From: Ligustrum vulgare
Taxonomy: Eukaryota > Streptophyta > Magnoliopsida > Lamiales > Oleaceae
Length of the DNA: 64,000 bases
Assembly: GCA_963555705.1 (NCBI GenBank)
Contig: OY743174.1
Coordinates: 55,822,234 to 55,886,233, forward strand
Direction: 5' to 3'
Each line of letters starts with the position of its first letter. Within the stretch, counting starts at the first letter, position 1. A program made the position numbers and the translations under genes. The notes under the pieces were generated by a model. It was not told the origin of the DNA, searched no databases, and saw only the letters and a list, made by a program, of their open reading frames with translations. Below are positions 44,397 through 56,429 of the stretch, piece after piece.

Positions 44397-45695
44397 TTTT
44401 TATGTGCAGTCAGTGGTTTGGTTTTGATGTACGATGGTGCAAGAGGTGGTTTGTATGTGTGGTGGTTTGTAGTGGTTTGGGTGAATGGGGTGGTGAAGGT
44501 GGTGGTGGCCGGTCGCAGTGACATCGACGGCGGTTGCAACTTTAGGACGGTGGTAGACACTGGAAAGTAATTACTTTGATTTGGAAGGTGTTGTGGTTAG
44601 GTATGGGGGTGGGGGTATGGTGAAGGGTAGGGGCAGGTTTGGGTTGGGGTTGGGGTTGGGATTAGGATTGGGTGACTTGATAATGATCGTGGCTAATTAT
44701 AGGTAATTGTGGTCAATTATTAGGTAATTGTGACCAAAATGTCGATTAAATGTGAATTTATGCAACTTGTGACGAGTACGGAATGTGATCAATTATTAGG
44801 TATTTGTAACAAAATAATATTGATTAATTGTGACCAAGAAAATGAATGATTTGTGACTAATAAATAAATACTAAATTGGTCAATATGAATGATTGTAACC
44901 AATTATAAGGTAATTTTGATGAAAATATTGACTAATTGTGACGAATAAATGAGTAAGTTATGATCAATAAATAAATAAATAATGTGTAACCAATTGTGGA
45001 TGATTATGACCAATTATATTAGAGATTTGACCAACTATGATTTTTTGTGATCATTGGTCGAGAACGTGATGTGACCTACAGTTGCGTCAAAATGACTATG
45101 TGTGATCGAGCTGTAACTTTTGTGTGATCGATCTATGACTTATGTGATCGAACTGTAACCTCGTGTGATCGGATTGTGACCTTGTGTGATCAAGCTATGA
45201 CTTTGTGTAACTAAATGTGACTTTGCGGGTGGGGTGAATTTTGCAGCGAAATTTGTTTTGTGACACAACTGTGACTTTGTGTGACCCAATGTGACTTTGA
45301 TGACTTTGTTGAAATGTCTTAACAAAAAAACAATATAAAATAATAATTTAACATTAATAAATAATTTTTTGTTTGTAATAATTTTTTTTTTTAAAGATCA
45401 TAATAAATTTAACTACCAATAAAAATGAAATATAGTACAAGAAAACAACGTAGTTTATAATAACAAAAATTTTTAGGAATGTTTTACTTATTTTGTGAAT
45501 GAGTTATTAAGTTCAATTCAAATTCAAATTAAAAAAAAAAAAATGCCACATATTCGAAATTATTTAAACGTAGGAAGGACAATTAGGAAGTAAATTTTAG
45601 ACCTCTCCATCTATTTTTCCATGTTCTTTAAAAATTTGTCTATTTCATTGTCACTAGTGTGTATTGAAAATGCTCTCACCATAAGACATGTTTCA
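44397..45695. repeat. Non-coding region with degenerate GTGAC/GTGATC repeats
   Basis: A G-rich tract (44,628-44,672) is followed by many imperfect repeats built on TAATTGTGACCAA. The clearest part is 45,100-45,224. No coding frame. Confidence 0.6.
45100..45224 (+). repeat. Degenerate ~21-bp tandem repeat
   Basis: About six units of the form GTGTGATCGANCTGTGACYTT, 20-22 bp each and diverged from one another. Confidence 0.7.
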
Positions 45696-46001
45696 TAAAG
45701 ATGGCAAAAAATCCACCCCAAACCAGTCCCGAACAGGGCAAAAAAATCTCCCTGTGGGTTGATGGGGCGGGTTCCTGCGACCCGTCCCAACCCGAACTCA
45801 CCCCGAATAAATTAATTAATAAAAATAAATAAGGAAAAAAATACTAAAAAAAAAAAAAAACTAAAAAAAAAAAAACGGGGAGGCGGGATTGACCTGCCCT
45901 CGAAATTCACGGGGCAGGTAGCGGGTTTGGGGAAAAAATCACTCGCAGGGCGGGGCACAAGTCGGGGGTACCCGACCCGAACCAGCCCGTCGCTATCACT
46001 A
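45696..46001. mobile_element. hAT MITE (GC-rich interior), copy 2
   Basis: Begins TAAAGATGGCAAAAAA; the inverted right end is TTAGTGATAGCGACG. Near-duplicate flanks ATGTTTCA and ATGTTCAT. The interior has CCCGACCCGAACC-type motifs as in copies 1 and 3, and a broken A tract. Confidence 0.65.
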
Positions 46002-46279
46002 ATGTTCATAGGGCATTCAATTCTCATTTAATATGAAAAAAAATAACAAGTTGGTTTTAAAATACGTAAATACATAATAGGAAAATGTCAGATATAGATT
46101 AAAATCATACTTTTAATAGATTTTAATAAAAACTGTTAATGAAATATGTGATTGAAAAATTGTGATTTTCATAAAATGTTTGATTAAAATTCGTTGTTAA
46201 CTTGAACTTGAAATTAAAATCATATTTTAATTCGTACCAAATTGAGACCAAATAAGTAGTGGTTTTTCAGTCTATTTAT

Positions 46280-47187
46280 TGTTGGGATTTTTTGGTCCCA
46301 ATCAAACCTCGGGGGGCAATGATGATACACAGTGTCGGATTAATTAAGCTTCGTAGGCTCTCTATCCATGATCGAAGATTATAGTATTGCCCAATCTCCA
46401 CAATTAGGCAGCCCACGTGCTAAGAGATTAACTGCCCACCTCGAGGTTTTAATTTGGGTCTCGACCCTGTTGCTCGATGGGTAGGCTTCGGAGACGACCC
46501 ATTTAATTAGGGCTTCCCTAATTATGTGCCAAAAACCTATATCTACCCACACCCCCCTTTTGGTAAATCAGAACACTCATTTCACGATCCCTCTCTACTC
46601 TCTCTGTAAAGAAGCGACGCCCTCTCTCTCTGTTTGAGAGACCGATCTTTTCTATGTGAAAACCAACTACCTTACCTCTCAGCCTCTTGCTCGCACGCTG
46701 CCTTCCTCTTCGTGAGTTTGGCCCTTGCCCATGTTCCTCTATTGCGATGCAAACTGTGAATTTCGTGGCTTTCTGTTTGGGCAGGTTGTGTTCGGTTCTT
46801 GCTGGCTTTGGTCCTTGTTGTGGCCGAGTTTGTTGGGTATACTTTGTGCAGTCCCTTGTTCGACCTTATTGTGGTTCCTTTGTGCAGCCCTGTTCGTTGT
46901 TGGTTGTAGGTGTGTTGGCAGGGGTTTTGGCCGGGCTTGGGGTTGTTTTGGAGTGTTCTCTAGCCGTGTATAGTGGTGTTACCATTGTGGGGATTGGGCA
47001 GAATCTGAGCCCTTGTTTTTCACCCTTTTCAGTCGGCTACTTCGGTGCAATAAAGGGAGTTTTGCTTGCCTTTTTTATTGCTTCAATATTGATTCAACTA
47101 TTATTGCCAATCTATATTGTGTTTTCTTCCGCTGTATTGTGACTAACTCGTTTTACTTTGTATTTTGTGAGGTTGGATTTCACAACA
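46280..47187 (+). repeat. copia-3 5' LTR
   Basis: TGTTGGGATTTTTTGG...GGATTTCACAACA. Includes CT-rich runs near 46,600-46,640. A hydrophobic ORF inside recurs in the other LTR simply because the LTRs are copies. Confidence 0.9.
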
Positions 47188-47855
47188 ATTGGTATCAGAG
47201 CCTTGGTGGCTTGATTGGATGAATTGAATCAATACTGGAACTCATTGATTGAGTTTTCTAGCTCCCTACTTTAATTTTCATTAAATGAAAATTAATTTTG
47301 TTTTTGTCATTCGAAATTATTTGGTTCCAATTATATTTTCAAATTCTTCGTGATTGAAAATTATTATTTAATTGGTATTTTATCGTTTTTGTTGGTTAGA
47401 CACTATTTTGGAGGTTCTGGAGCTTGGTACTGATTTACGCTTCAAAATTGATTAATTGCAAAACATAAAACGATAAATAATTTCGCATCTCTCCATATTA
47501 CGGACTCAGAAAAGTCCGCTCTGGTAAATTTGCTTGATCACTTTTAAATTACAGCAATAGCAGGTCATCGTGTGGGGTGACCATTAGGCTTGCGGTTGTC
47601 TGTTGCTAGTTATTGGAATTATTTGCCATTACCTGTGTTTTTCATACCTGTAATATCTTTTGTGATTATTTTGCTTGTTGTGTTATTATTAGAACTATTA
47701 CCTAGACTCCCGTGTCGAAAATTCCCTTGACCTGAGACCCTTGAGTCTCACGGAATCCTGGGAATTTAGAACGGAGTATATTGCGACCTTTAGGATCTTC
47801 TATGTGACTTTCCGTGTGGTACTTATATTGCGTTGTGTGCTTCTTATTTGTTAAG

Positions 47856-48686
47856 ATGTTTGCACACCGTTTTGAATTGAACATCTTCGATGGTAAATGT
47901 GATTTTTCTATATGGCAACAGAAAATGAAAGGTATTTTGGTACAACAAAATATTTCAAAAGCTATTAACAATTCTTTCCCAAATACTGTGACTGCTGATG
48001 AGAAAAAGGATTTTGATGAACTCGCATACACTCTTATCATTTTTAATCTATCTGACTCTAATCTACGTAAAGTTGGTAAACATGAATCCACTAAAGAACT
48101 TTGAGACAAATTGGAAGAGCTTTATGTGTCAAAGTCTACTCCTAATAAGCTTTACTTACTTGAAATTATTTTCAGTTTCAAAATTGATCCCTCTAAGGAC
48201 TTAGATGACAACTTGGATGTCTTTAATGAACTTGTGCAAGACATCACTAACTGTGGTGAAAAAGTACCTGAAGAATATAAAGTTGTTATATTGTTAAATT
48301 CTATTCCTGACACTTATAAAGAGGTTAAGAATGCTATAAAATATGGAAGGAATACTCTTACACCTGAAATTGCCATTGATTCCTTGAAAAGTAAGCAGAA
48401 GGAGGTGAAAGCTGAAAGAGATGAGAGGGGTAGTGGTGAGATCCACATGATGCGAGGTGGGCATGGTAAAAATAGAGGTGACTCAAACAATGAGGGTGAT
48501 AGATGGAAGGGTGGAAGTATTTTTAAGTCACAGGGTAAGGTGAAGGGAAGGAAGTGCTATGGTTGTTGTAGGTCTGACCATTATAAGAGAGACTGCCCTG
48601 GAGAGAAAAACAAAATAGGAGATGGGGATAGAAATGGGGTCAATGTAGTTACTTACTCGGACGGTGATCTGAGTGGAGTTTATTGA
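47856..48686 (+). CDS. copia-3 gag with one nonsense codon
   Basis: 276-residue copia gag (UBN2-type). It starts MFAHRFELNIFDGKCDFSIW, which includes the conserved FDG...W motif, and contains LPTYKEVKNAI-like spacing (SIPDTYKEVKNAIKYG). It ends with a zinc knuckle CYGCCRSDHYKRDC (CX2CX4HX4C) and a short tail. A single in-frame TGA at 48,102-48,104 stands where copia gags usually have Trp (KEL-stop-DKLEELY), a one-base change from TGG. Otherwise the frame is open. Confidence 0.85.
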
Positions 48687-49751
48687 TGCTCTTATCTCAC
48701 TAGTAGTTACTACTGAATAATTGTGTTCATCTGATTGATTTTTTTTACCGTTTTGCATGTGTGTGGTCACTTTATTCGGTTGCATTCTTTATGTTGCATT
48801 TCATTTGCGTTGATTCAACATTTGCATGAATTTGAGTGTGATATGTTATTTTGTGTATAACATGGTTACATACATGGTGGTTTGGGATGTGATTTCCTTG
48901 GTGGGGACTATTCAGTAGTCGTGTTAGAAGTGAGGGCTAGCTGGTAAGGTTGGACTAGATGCCTAAGAGTATATTTGGTGACATACTAGGGGAAATGTGT
49001 TTTTTGACATGTAGATCATGAGATGTGAGGTTGTCAAATGTCATGTTAAACTCTATCTGTGAGGATCTCGATTAGGTGGAGGACGCTCCCATTATCTCTA
49101 GGTGAGGTGGTGATTCGAGTTTTATCTTCTTTGAGTAAGAAGTGAGGTTGTGATAGAGGTACATCCATTGTCTTAGGATCTTTAGTAGTTTACCAGTTAG
49201 GTATGATTGTTGAGTAATCTAGTGAGCATAGATGGCGATGAGAGGAGAGCTATATCGGTTTTGGAATGGGGTAATTGTGATTATATCTTTTCTTGGGGTC
49301 ATTTGCATCCGTTGCTTGTATTGACCTTGTTTGATTAACTTGGTATTATGTTCTTTATGTGAACTTGGTGAAAAGATTTGTGGTTTGCCTTTGATGTGCT
49401 CTCATCGCATTTGTAGAGTCACCTATAACTTCGTGATATAATATGCTCTTGATTTACTCATGCGGAAATGTAATTTGTTTACATTTGTCTTTAGAAAGCA
49501 TACGTTGTTTGTCTAAAGTTGTATTACTTGCTAATGTGATATAAATGCATAGTTTGGCTTGCTATGATCTAGTGTATTCTTGGGTTTTACCTTGGCCCTT
49601 TGGCGAGTACTGTTAGCAGGTATGAGATATGTTTCTAACTTCAAACATTGGAAAAGTTATGTTGAGTTCTAATTCATTTGGAACTGTTTTGTGCAACTAA
49701 TAAACTAGGTGTTTTGGTGTTGCAAGTTCGATTGGAACCAATGTGGAGGTT
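48687..49751 (+). other. copia-3 interior without recognisable pol
   Basis: No protease, integrase, RT or RNase H motif seen on either strand. A purine-rich TGTGGAGG lies just before the 3' LTR. Confidence 0.6.
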
Positions 49752-51313
49752 TGTTGGGATTTTTTGGTCCTAATCAAACATCGGGGGCAATGATGATACA
49801 CAGTGTCGGATTAATTAAGCTTCGTAGGCCCTCGGCCCATGATCAAAGATTATAGTATTGCCCAATCTCCACAATTAGGCAGCCAACGTGCTAAGAGATT
49901 AACTGCCCACCTCGAGGTTTTAATTGGGTCTCGATCCTGTTGCTCGATGGGTAGGCAGTTAGAGATGGCAAAAAAATCTGATCCGCCCTGTTGACCCGAT
50001 CCGATCCGATCCGAAAAAATTTCGATCCGTGGATCGACGGATCGAAATTTATGTGATTCGCCCCGATCCGAAAATTCACAGAGTAGATTTGGATCGGGGT
50101 TGATCCGATCCCTCCCGATCCGCAATCCGACATTTTTTTTAATATAATTTTTTTATCATGTATAAAAATCTAATATGTAAATTTTGTAGCAAACTTTAAT
50201 TTCTGGGAATAACCTGCAATCTTTGCATTTTAAAGAAAACACATTTTTCATGTTCTTCATTTGAAGAAAGAATTACAATAAGTGATAGCAAAAAAACTCG
50301 ATCCATTGAATCGGCGAATCGGCCTCTATACGTTTCGTTTCAATAAAATAAATAAAATTTAATAATAATAAAAAATTTCTAAATTTTTTTAAAAAGATTT
50401 AATTTAAAATATATTTAAAAAAATTAAAAAATAATTTGGTGGATCGGTCCACGGATCGGTGGACTGATCCGCCCCGACCTGAACCGATCCGCCCCGACCC
50501 GACCCGAAATTTGACGAATTGCGGGGTGGATTATGATGAGACCAAAAAAATTCGTGTCGGGGCGGATCGGGGTTCGATCCGCCTCAATCCGCCCCGTTGC
50601 CAACACTAGGTAGGCTTTCGAGACGACCCATTTAATTAGGGCTTCCCTAATTATGTGCCAAAAACCTATATCTACCCCCCCCCTTTTGGCAAATTAGAAC
50701 ACTCATTTCACGATCCCTCTCTACTTTCTCTGTAAAGAAGTGGCGCCCTCTCTCTCTGTTTGAGATACTGATCTTTTCTCTGTGAAAACCAACTACCTTA
50801 CCTCTTAGCCTCTTGCTCGCATGCTGCCTTCCTCTTCGTGAGTTTGGCCCTTGCCCCTGTTCCTCTATTGCGGTGTAAACCGCGACTTTCGTGGCTTCCT
50901 GTTTGGGCAGGCTGTGTTCGGTTCTTGCTGGCTTTGGTCCTTGTTGTGGCCGAGTTTGTTGGGTCTACTTTGTGCAGTCCCTTGTTCAGCCTTATTGTGG
51001 TTCCTTTGTGCAGCCCTGTTCGTTGTTGGTTGTAGGTGTGTTGGCAGGGGTTTTGGCCGGGCTTAGGGTTGTTTTGGAGTGTTCTCTAACCGTATGTAGT
51101 GGCGTTACCATTGTGGGGATTGGGCAAAATCTGAGCCCTCGTTTTTCACCATTTTCAGTTGGCTACTTCGGTGCAATAAATGGAATTTTACTTGCCTTTT
51201 TTATTGCTTCAATATTAATTCAACTACTATTGTCAATCTATATTGTGTTTTCTTCCGCTGTATTGTGACTAACACGTTTTACTTTATATTTTGCGATGTT
51301 GGATTTCACAACA
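49752..51313 (+). repeat. copia-3 3' LTR, split by a MITE
   Basis: Collinear with the 5' LTR to GATGGGTAGGC, interrupted at 49,960-50,608, then continuing TAGGCTTTCGAGACGACCC to the CACAACA end. Confidence 0.9.
49960..50608. mobile_element. hAT MITE (GC-rich interior), copy 3
   Basis: Left end TAGAGATGGCAAAA and inverted right end TAGTGTTGGCAAC, with GGTAGGC repeated at both flanks. The uninterrupted 5' LTR shows the empty site GGTAGGCTTCGG. The interior has many CCGATCCG/GATCGG motifs near the ends and an AT-rich middle. Confidence 0.8.
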
Positions 51314-51899
51314 TTTATGATTCGAGTGTTTCTATTTTGGGTCGTAGTAGACCTTATAGCCTTACATCCACACGACAATTTCATACAATAATGCATATGC
51401 TTTACGGTCAGTTATATAAATGTCCTTTGCTCGATTTTCAAGCAAGTGCAATATAAATATGGTGCTATTGATAATTTTTTCAATATGATTTAATCGGGAT
51501 ATTTTATTTTAATCATGTGAAGAAACGAGGATGACATTTAGCTCTGAGTTTCATTTTTGATTTAAAAGAAGAAAAATTTTGAATTCACGTATAAACGGGA
51601 CTCGAACAAGCACAACAGAGAGAACATTTTTCCCGTTTAATCAAGAAGAAGCTGATGGAAACCCTGATTGGAGGAAGCATTGAATTTGGAGTGCGAGAGC
51701 GTTGACTTAAATTGGGTCCAAGTGGTAATTGAGGGGTGAAAGTAAGGGGCAAAGTGCAGTGGAAACATAAAGCCACTAGAAAAGGTCCTATGTTTACGCA
51801 AATCAATTCGAATCATGCATAGTGCGCCCATATCAAATACATCCTACACCAGTGAATCACTCGTGCATCAGGGACATCGGGATCATCATTTATTGGCTT
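51314..51899. other. Spacer without recognisable gene
   Basis: No convincing ORF or element seen. The minus-strand ORFs at 51,585-51,831 resemble nothing I know. Confidence 0.35.
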
Positions 51900-53080
51900 C
51901 ATATGACTATAAATTTTGAAATATTTCTTTGTACACAATATTATTTGTTGATTTTATATTCTTAATATCTTATCACAAATCAACATTTTTAATTAGGAAC
52001 GATTTGTCCCACTAAAAATCGCAACATAAAATTATCCATGTGTAAACATCAGTCATTTAAGAAGAAGTCATACATGCGAGAGTGATTGTCCCTGACTCTT
52101 ATTGATAGTCATGGCATATGACATTATCAATGGAAATTATCTTCTTTGAAATCTAATAGGTAACCTAGAATCAGAAGGGCTCAACGATATCTTTGGAATA
52201 AAAAACTTGTATCCTGCATTGCTGCCAAAAAGAATTTGACCTTCTAGAACATGGTAGCCAAGTTTTATAACTGTCAATCTTATTTTATCGCATAATCCCT
52301 GTGTATGATCAATATTTCTTAGGAAGAATAATGGATACTGCAAAGGCAAATAAAGAGGATGCACTTTGCTTATCCACTGCAACGGTCCACCACGTGGCGC
52401 AATAATGACATACCTATGTCTTAGCTGTGTATCAAAATCCACTGAGAATCAATCCGACAATTTCATCTACAACAGGAAAATCATATCGCCTATCATCTGT
52501 CGCCCACTGACAAATAAGTATAAGTCTTACATTTGAAGTATTTTCTTCAATCATCTTTTCTCTAACCGACATAAACTACCTTAACAATGTGTTGTATTTG
52601 TCTAACATATTCTTCAAATCAAAAATTATACAATCATGCAACATTGAATCGCATGATTTACTCCTACTAAGGGCACTAAAGACATAAATTAAAAATTAAA
52701 CTGTCACAACAAAATTATCCGTAAACAATATAAATATATATGCAATAAATATATAATACGTACCCACGAACCTTTTTATGCTTTCAACCTCATTCGCATT
52801 GTAAACAATGTAAAGCGAGCAAATTGCAGAGCTGATCCTTCTTCGGCAATAGACTCCAAATCTTATGACAATTTTGATCATGTAATCTGAAGACGGAAGA
52901 CCCTCTACCATCATTCAGCCCATTATATATTCACCTCCATAGAAGTGAACGAAAACATCATATTATATGTCTGAATGTTCTCAATGAGATTCTTAATCCT
53001 GTCGTCCCTGCCATATAACAAATCTTTCAAAATAAGAGGATATTCTATAAGAGGAATATTCACTTTCCCTTACATACAAC
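51900..53080 (-). pseudogene. Helitron Rep/helicase remnant, internally deleted
   Basis: On the minus strand, from high to low coordinates: a YNMMFSFTSM segment (about 52,938-52,985) as found N-terminal to the Helitron Rep domain; a WATDDRRYDFPVVDEI ... YVIIAPRGG ... YLPLQYPLFF block (about 52,500-52,330) matching the Helitron-like N-terminal domain; then, directly joined, the helicase C-terminal block GLCDKIRLTV, NAGYKFFIPKISLSPSDSR and AMTINKSQGQS (about 52,300-52,095). The Rep catalytic and main helicase regions are missing between them. Stops and frameshifts are present. Helitron termini were not located. Confidence 0.75.
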
Positions 53081-55462
53081 AAAGTGAACAAATCAATCGT
53101 GAAACCGAACTAAACCACAACAAATGGTTTAGTTTGGTTCGATTTCAAATGTGAAATGGTTTTGTTTGGTTTGAAAAAAATTTCAAACCCCCTTAAACGG
53201 TCTGATTTAGGTTTTAATTGTCAAAATCGTGGATTCAAACAGCCAACCTGCCAAATTTAATAAAATAAAAATAAAGACAAACGTTTAATTTTAAAAAAAT
53301 GCAATGCACTTTTTATTGTAAACAAATCAAAATTAAGGAGTTAAAGATTAAATTGTTAAAATCAACAACCAGTTGAAAATAATTCTAACTCCTACATTTT
53401 ATAATCATCATCTAAGATATTTTCTTAAAATAAATTTTTTAATATAAGAACTAACTATAGTTTATTTAAGAAAAATTTAAATGTTTTCTTCTATATAATT
53501 AGTTTGTTTATCAACATGAATTGATTCACAATAAATCACTCAATTAGAAACTGAATACTATTGTTGAGCTAGTTTCAACTCGAAATTTTAGTTTGTGTGT
53601 TTGATAAATCATTTATAAATCAGTTTATAAATCACGCAATTTTTCAAATCAATTTCTAATCATGCGCACATATTTTTCAAAAGTACTTTTTAAACACATA
53701 TTTTACATCAAAAACATAAATAAGCTATTTATAAATGATTGTGTTGCTGCCGAGCAGAGCATCATTTTATTTTGTTTTGTTTTGTTTGTTCGTTTCACAC
53801 ATTTAAGATGTATTATATGAGAAATTCGAAGAGACATGAGCCTTTTTAAACATTAATCTCTAATTCCAATAGATCTTTGAAGGATATGTTGTTTTTCAAG
53901 CAATTCTCTTAAACCCCGCGTTATGCATTTTACATTTCACATGAAATTTAGAATTGTTTCAAAGTAAATCGAATCGATTAAGTTTATAACTAATTTGGTT
54001 CCACATGATCTTACCTCTTTTTGTAGAAAAATAACTTTCAAGCATAGTTTTGATTTGACTCCATTGTTTTCTCTTTAGTGTGCTAATAACATTAGTGTAA
54101 AGAAACCCAACCCACCATTGCCAAAGTTGGAGACACCAAATTTGTGAATGAAGGGTGACACTAAGCCTCCGTTTGATAAACTTGTTAATAAACAAATTTA
54201 TATTTTCAAGAAAGTATCACGTGGCAAGGTTTGAGCCATACACTTAATGTATATATGTTACACATCAACAAAAACCCTTGAAAGAAGAAGAAGAATAATA
54301 ATTAACAAGAATTGCATTGTTGATTGATAGAATCTAGTATTTTGACAAAATCATACCAAATAGATTTTTTTTGACTTATATTTCAATATACCTCACAAAA
54401 TTGATTACTTTATTGCCGTAATGCGAGACGTTAAGTCAGCACTATGGCTTTCCATTTTCCAATATTTGATGAATGAATATATTTTGACTTTTGGTTAACA
54501 CATAGGGCCGTCATACAGTAAAAAAAAAAAAGAAAAAAAAAAGAAAGAAAGAAGTATCAAAGGTTCATTTGACATAGAATTTCTGCATTTGATTTTACTT
54601 CTCTTAAAAGAGATTTCTGATCAACTTATCGTTTCATCTCTAATGCGTCATAGACGGATATTAAAATCTTTGAATAATGGTTTTATTTTAGAAGTCAACT
54701 TTTCGTTTACATGAATAATTTTTTCGCTCTTTTCTTGATTCTTGAACTAACGATTTGCATATACAATGACGATGTATTTGCAATTTTTCCTCTCCACACG
54801 ATCAGATTTCGTTTTCACCAAACTAGTAAGTCTAAATTCTTATGTCAGCTTTAAACAACAACAGAATTTAATATTATTCATGATGTTCCATCTATATGTT
54901 TATGAGTTAATGTTTGGGAATTCATGTCATTTTAGGGGCCGGAAATCTTAGTGTTATACTTTTAAGATTTTCCATTAATCCCACTAAATTGAATGTAGCT
55001 CTCAGCATCAGCTAAGGTCCACTAGTTTGAGACTACATTTGATACTTTTGAAAATATATTTATGTATGTCAAATTTTATGAGTCACAAAAACTTAACATA
55101 ATTTAGAATCACAACTTTTCACTTAATGCGCACTAGATACTCGCTACTTGAAGGAGATATCGTATGAATTTATGACGGTTGACTATAGTTTTGTCATAGT
55201 CTCCATTAATGTATACAAAAGCATTCCTAACATATAGAATAGAAAGGTCTAGAACTTATTCCCTAGTCAAGACATGAAACCACCAAACAAGCTAGCATGG
55301 ATCTTGAACGAATCTAAAATGAAAGAAGAAGTAATTTCTGGTGGAATATTTTGTGTATAGTGACGCCAAAGAAATAAAGTATAACTATATGAAATTCTTG
55401 CCAACAAATGGACAGAGTAAAGACAAGAAAATAAGAAAAGAAAAGAGACAAAATTAAGCAAA
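53081..55462. other. AT-rich intergenic DNA
   Basis: No gene seen. GGTTTRGTTTGGTTCG-like hAT fragments lie near 53,110-53,180, a dispersed short-repeat copy (inverted) at about 53,590-53,760, and an A-rich low-complexity run at 54,519-54,555. Confidence 0.4.
53590..53760 (-). repeat. Short dispersed repeat (inverted)
   Basis: Reverse-complement copy of the 7,650-8,100 repeat: TTTGATAAATCATTTATAAA, CACGCAATTTTTCAAATC, TAAACACATATTTTACATCA, then GTGTTGCTGCCGAGCAGAGC. Confidence 0.55.
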
Positions 55463-56232
55463 TGTTGAACATTTCGTCTGTTGAACATTTCGTCCTTAAG
55501 TCGAATTTGCTCCGCAACGGTGCTTACGGTTTATGACAATCAACTCCCAAGATACAATAACTCTCACTTGTATTTATAGCACTCCAAAACACAAGCACAA
55601 CGAACAAAAATGTGATTTTTGTACTCCAAAAATGAAAATGAAAGAAAATCAAAAGTATGCAAAAAAATGCAAAAAAATTGATTCAAGAGAAGAAAAGATA
55701 ATGATATTATATTTGCATATCATTGGTATGAGGAATAGGACATCCCAAATGTCCTATTTATAGATGATGAAAGCTTGTGGACGAAGTGATGTAGAGTCAA
55801 ACCATGCAACCCTTCCAAATGACATAACTGTTTGGACAGTCGTGCGATCATATGGTTATAAGCTGCGCGATCGAACAGCTTTACGTGAAACAGAAAAATA
55901 ATCAGTTGACGTGTAACCATGCGATCACATTGGCAAAATTTTTGACTCGATTTTCGTCCTTTTTCGTAATTTCTCATTCATTCGATATTAGTTTTAAAAT
56001 GTCAAATATACCCTTCAATACGTTCAAAGAAATAGATTGGTTTCTCATTTTCGTCATTTTTCGTAATTTCTCATTCCCCATTTTTTGTGCCCCGAAGCTG
56101 CGAAATGGGAAACTAATTTGCCTAAACGAATTGGGTGGAGTCTGAATATTTGACCGAAATTGACACGAAGTTACTTTAGTCAATTTTTCAAAACTTAACA
56201 AACTTCTCTAATTATTAAACCAATATCCAACA
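55463..56232 (-). repeat. LTR-B copy, inverted, apparently solo
   Basis: Minus-strand sequence runs TGTTGGATATTGG...CAACA, ~770 bp, with a 16-bp tandem duplication TGTTGAACATTTCGTC at its outer end. It is homologous in reverse to 59,516-60,082 (shared CACAAATTT..., CTATAAATAGGACA, GTTTTGGAGTGCTA). A TATA box (CTATAAATAGG on minus, 55,753-55,764) follows GTGCGATC/GCGCGATC motifs at 55,842-55,926. No PBS or internal region adjoins it, and no target duplication was found. Confidence 0.65.
55842..55926. promoter_or_regulatory. GCGATC-containing motifs in LTR-B
   Basis: GCGATC cores start at 55,844 and 55,867 (23 bp apart), with a third at 55,921. They lie ~80 bp upstream, in LTR orientation, of the TATA box. 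Confidence 0.4.
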
Positions 56233-56429
56233 ATTTCATATTAAATATACCACCGGTGAAGGGGTGACGTGTAGTAAGTTTGATACTTACACATCAAGAT
56301 AGATTGGAATGAACCAATGATAAAAGGATAGCTCATTCCTTATTAACAGAAAGCAACTAATAGAAAAATGGAAATAAAATGTAAAATAAACTAATAACCA
56401 ACTGGAACCAACCAAGGCTAATTGAGTCA

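Larger units (their letters stand above)
46280..51313 (+). mobile_element. Non-autonomous Ty1/copia element (copia-3), gag only
   Basis: LTRs 46,280-47,187 (908 bp) and 49,752-51,313 (1,562 bp, about 913 without a MITE insertion); ends TGTTG/CAACA; target duplication TTTAT (46,275-46,279 and 51,314-51,318). PBS TGGTATCAGAGCC at 47,190 (initiator tRNA-Met). The 2.56-kb interior encodes only gag. The ~1.06 kb from gag to the 3' LTR has no pol motif I can recognise. Confidence 0.9.

Noticed and set aside
45100..45224. Possible CRISPR-like array
   Set aside because: Units are contiguous, degenerate, without spacers, and in plant DNA; this is a minisatellite.
46687..47142. Hydrophobic 151-codon ORF recurring at 50,891-51,268
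   Set aside because: It lies in the two LTRs of copia-3. Its recurrence is explained by LTR identity, and its leucine/cysteine content by T/G-rich sequence.
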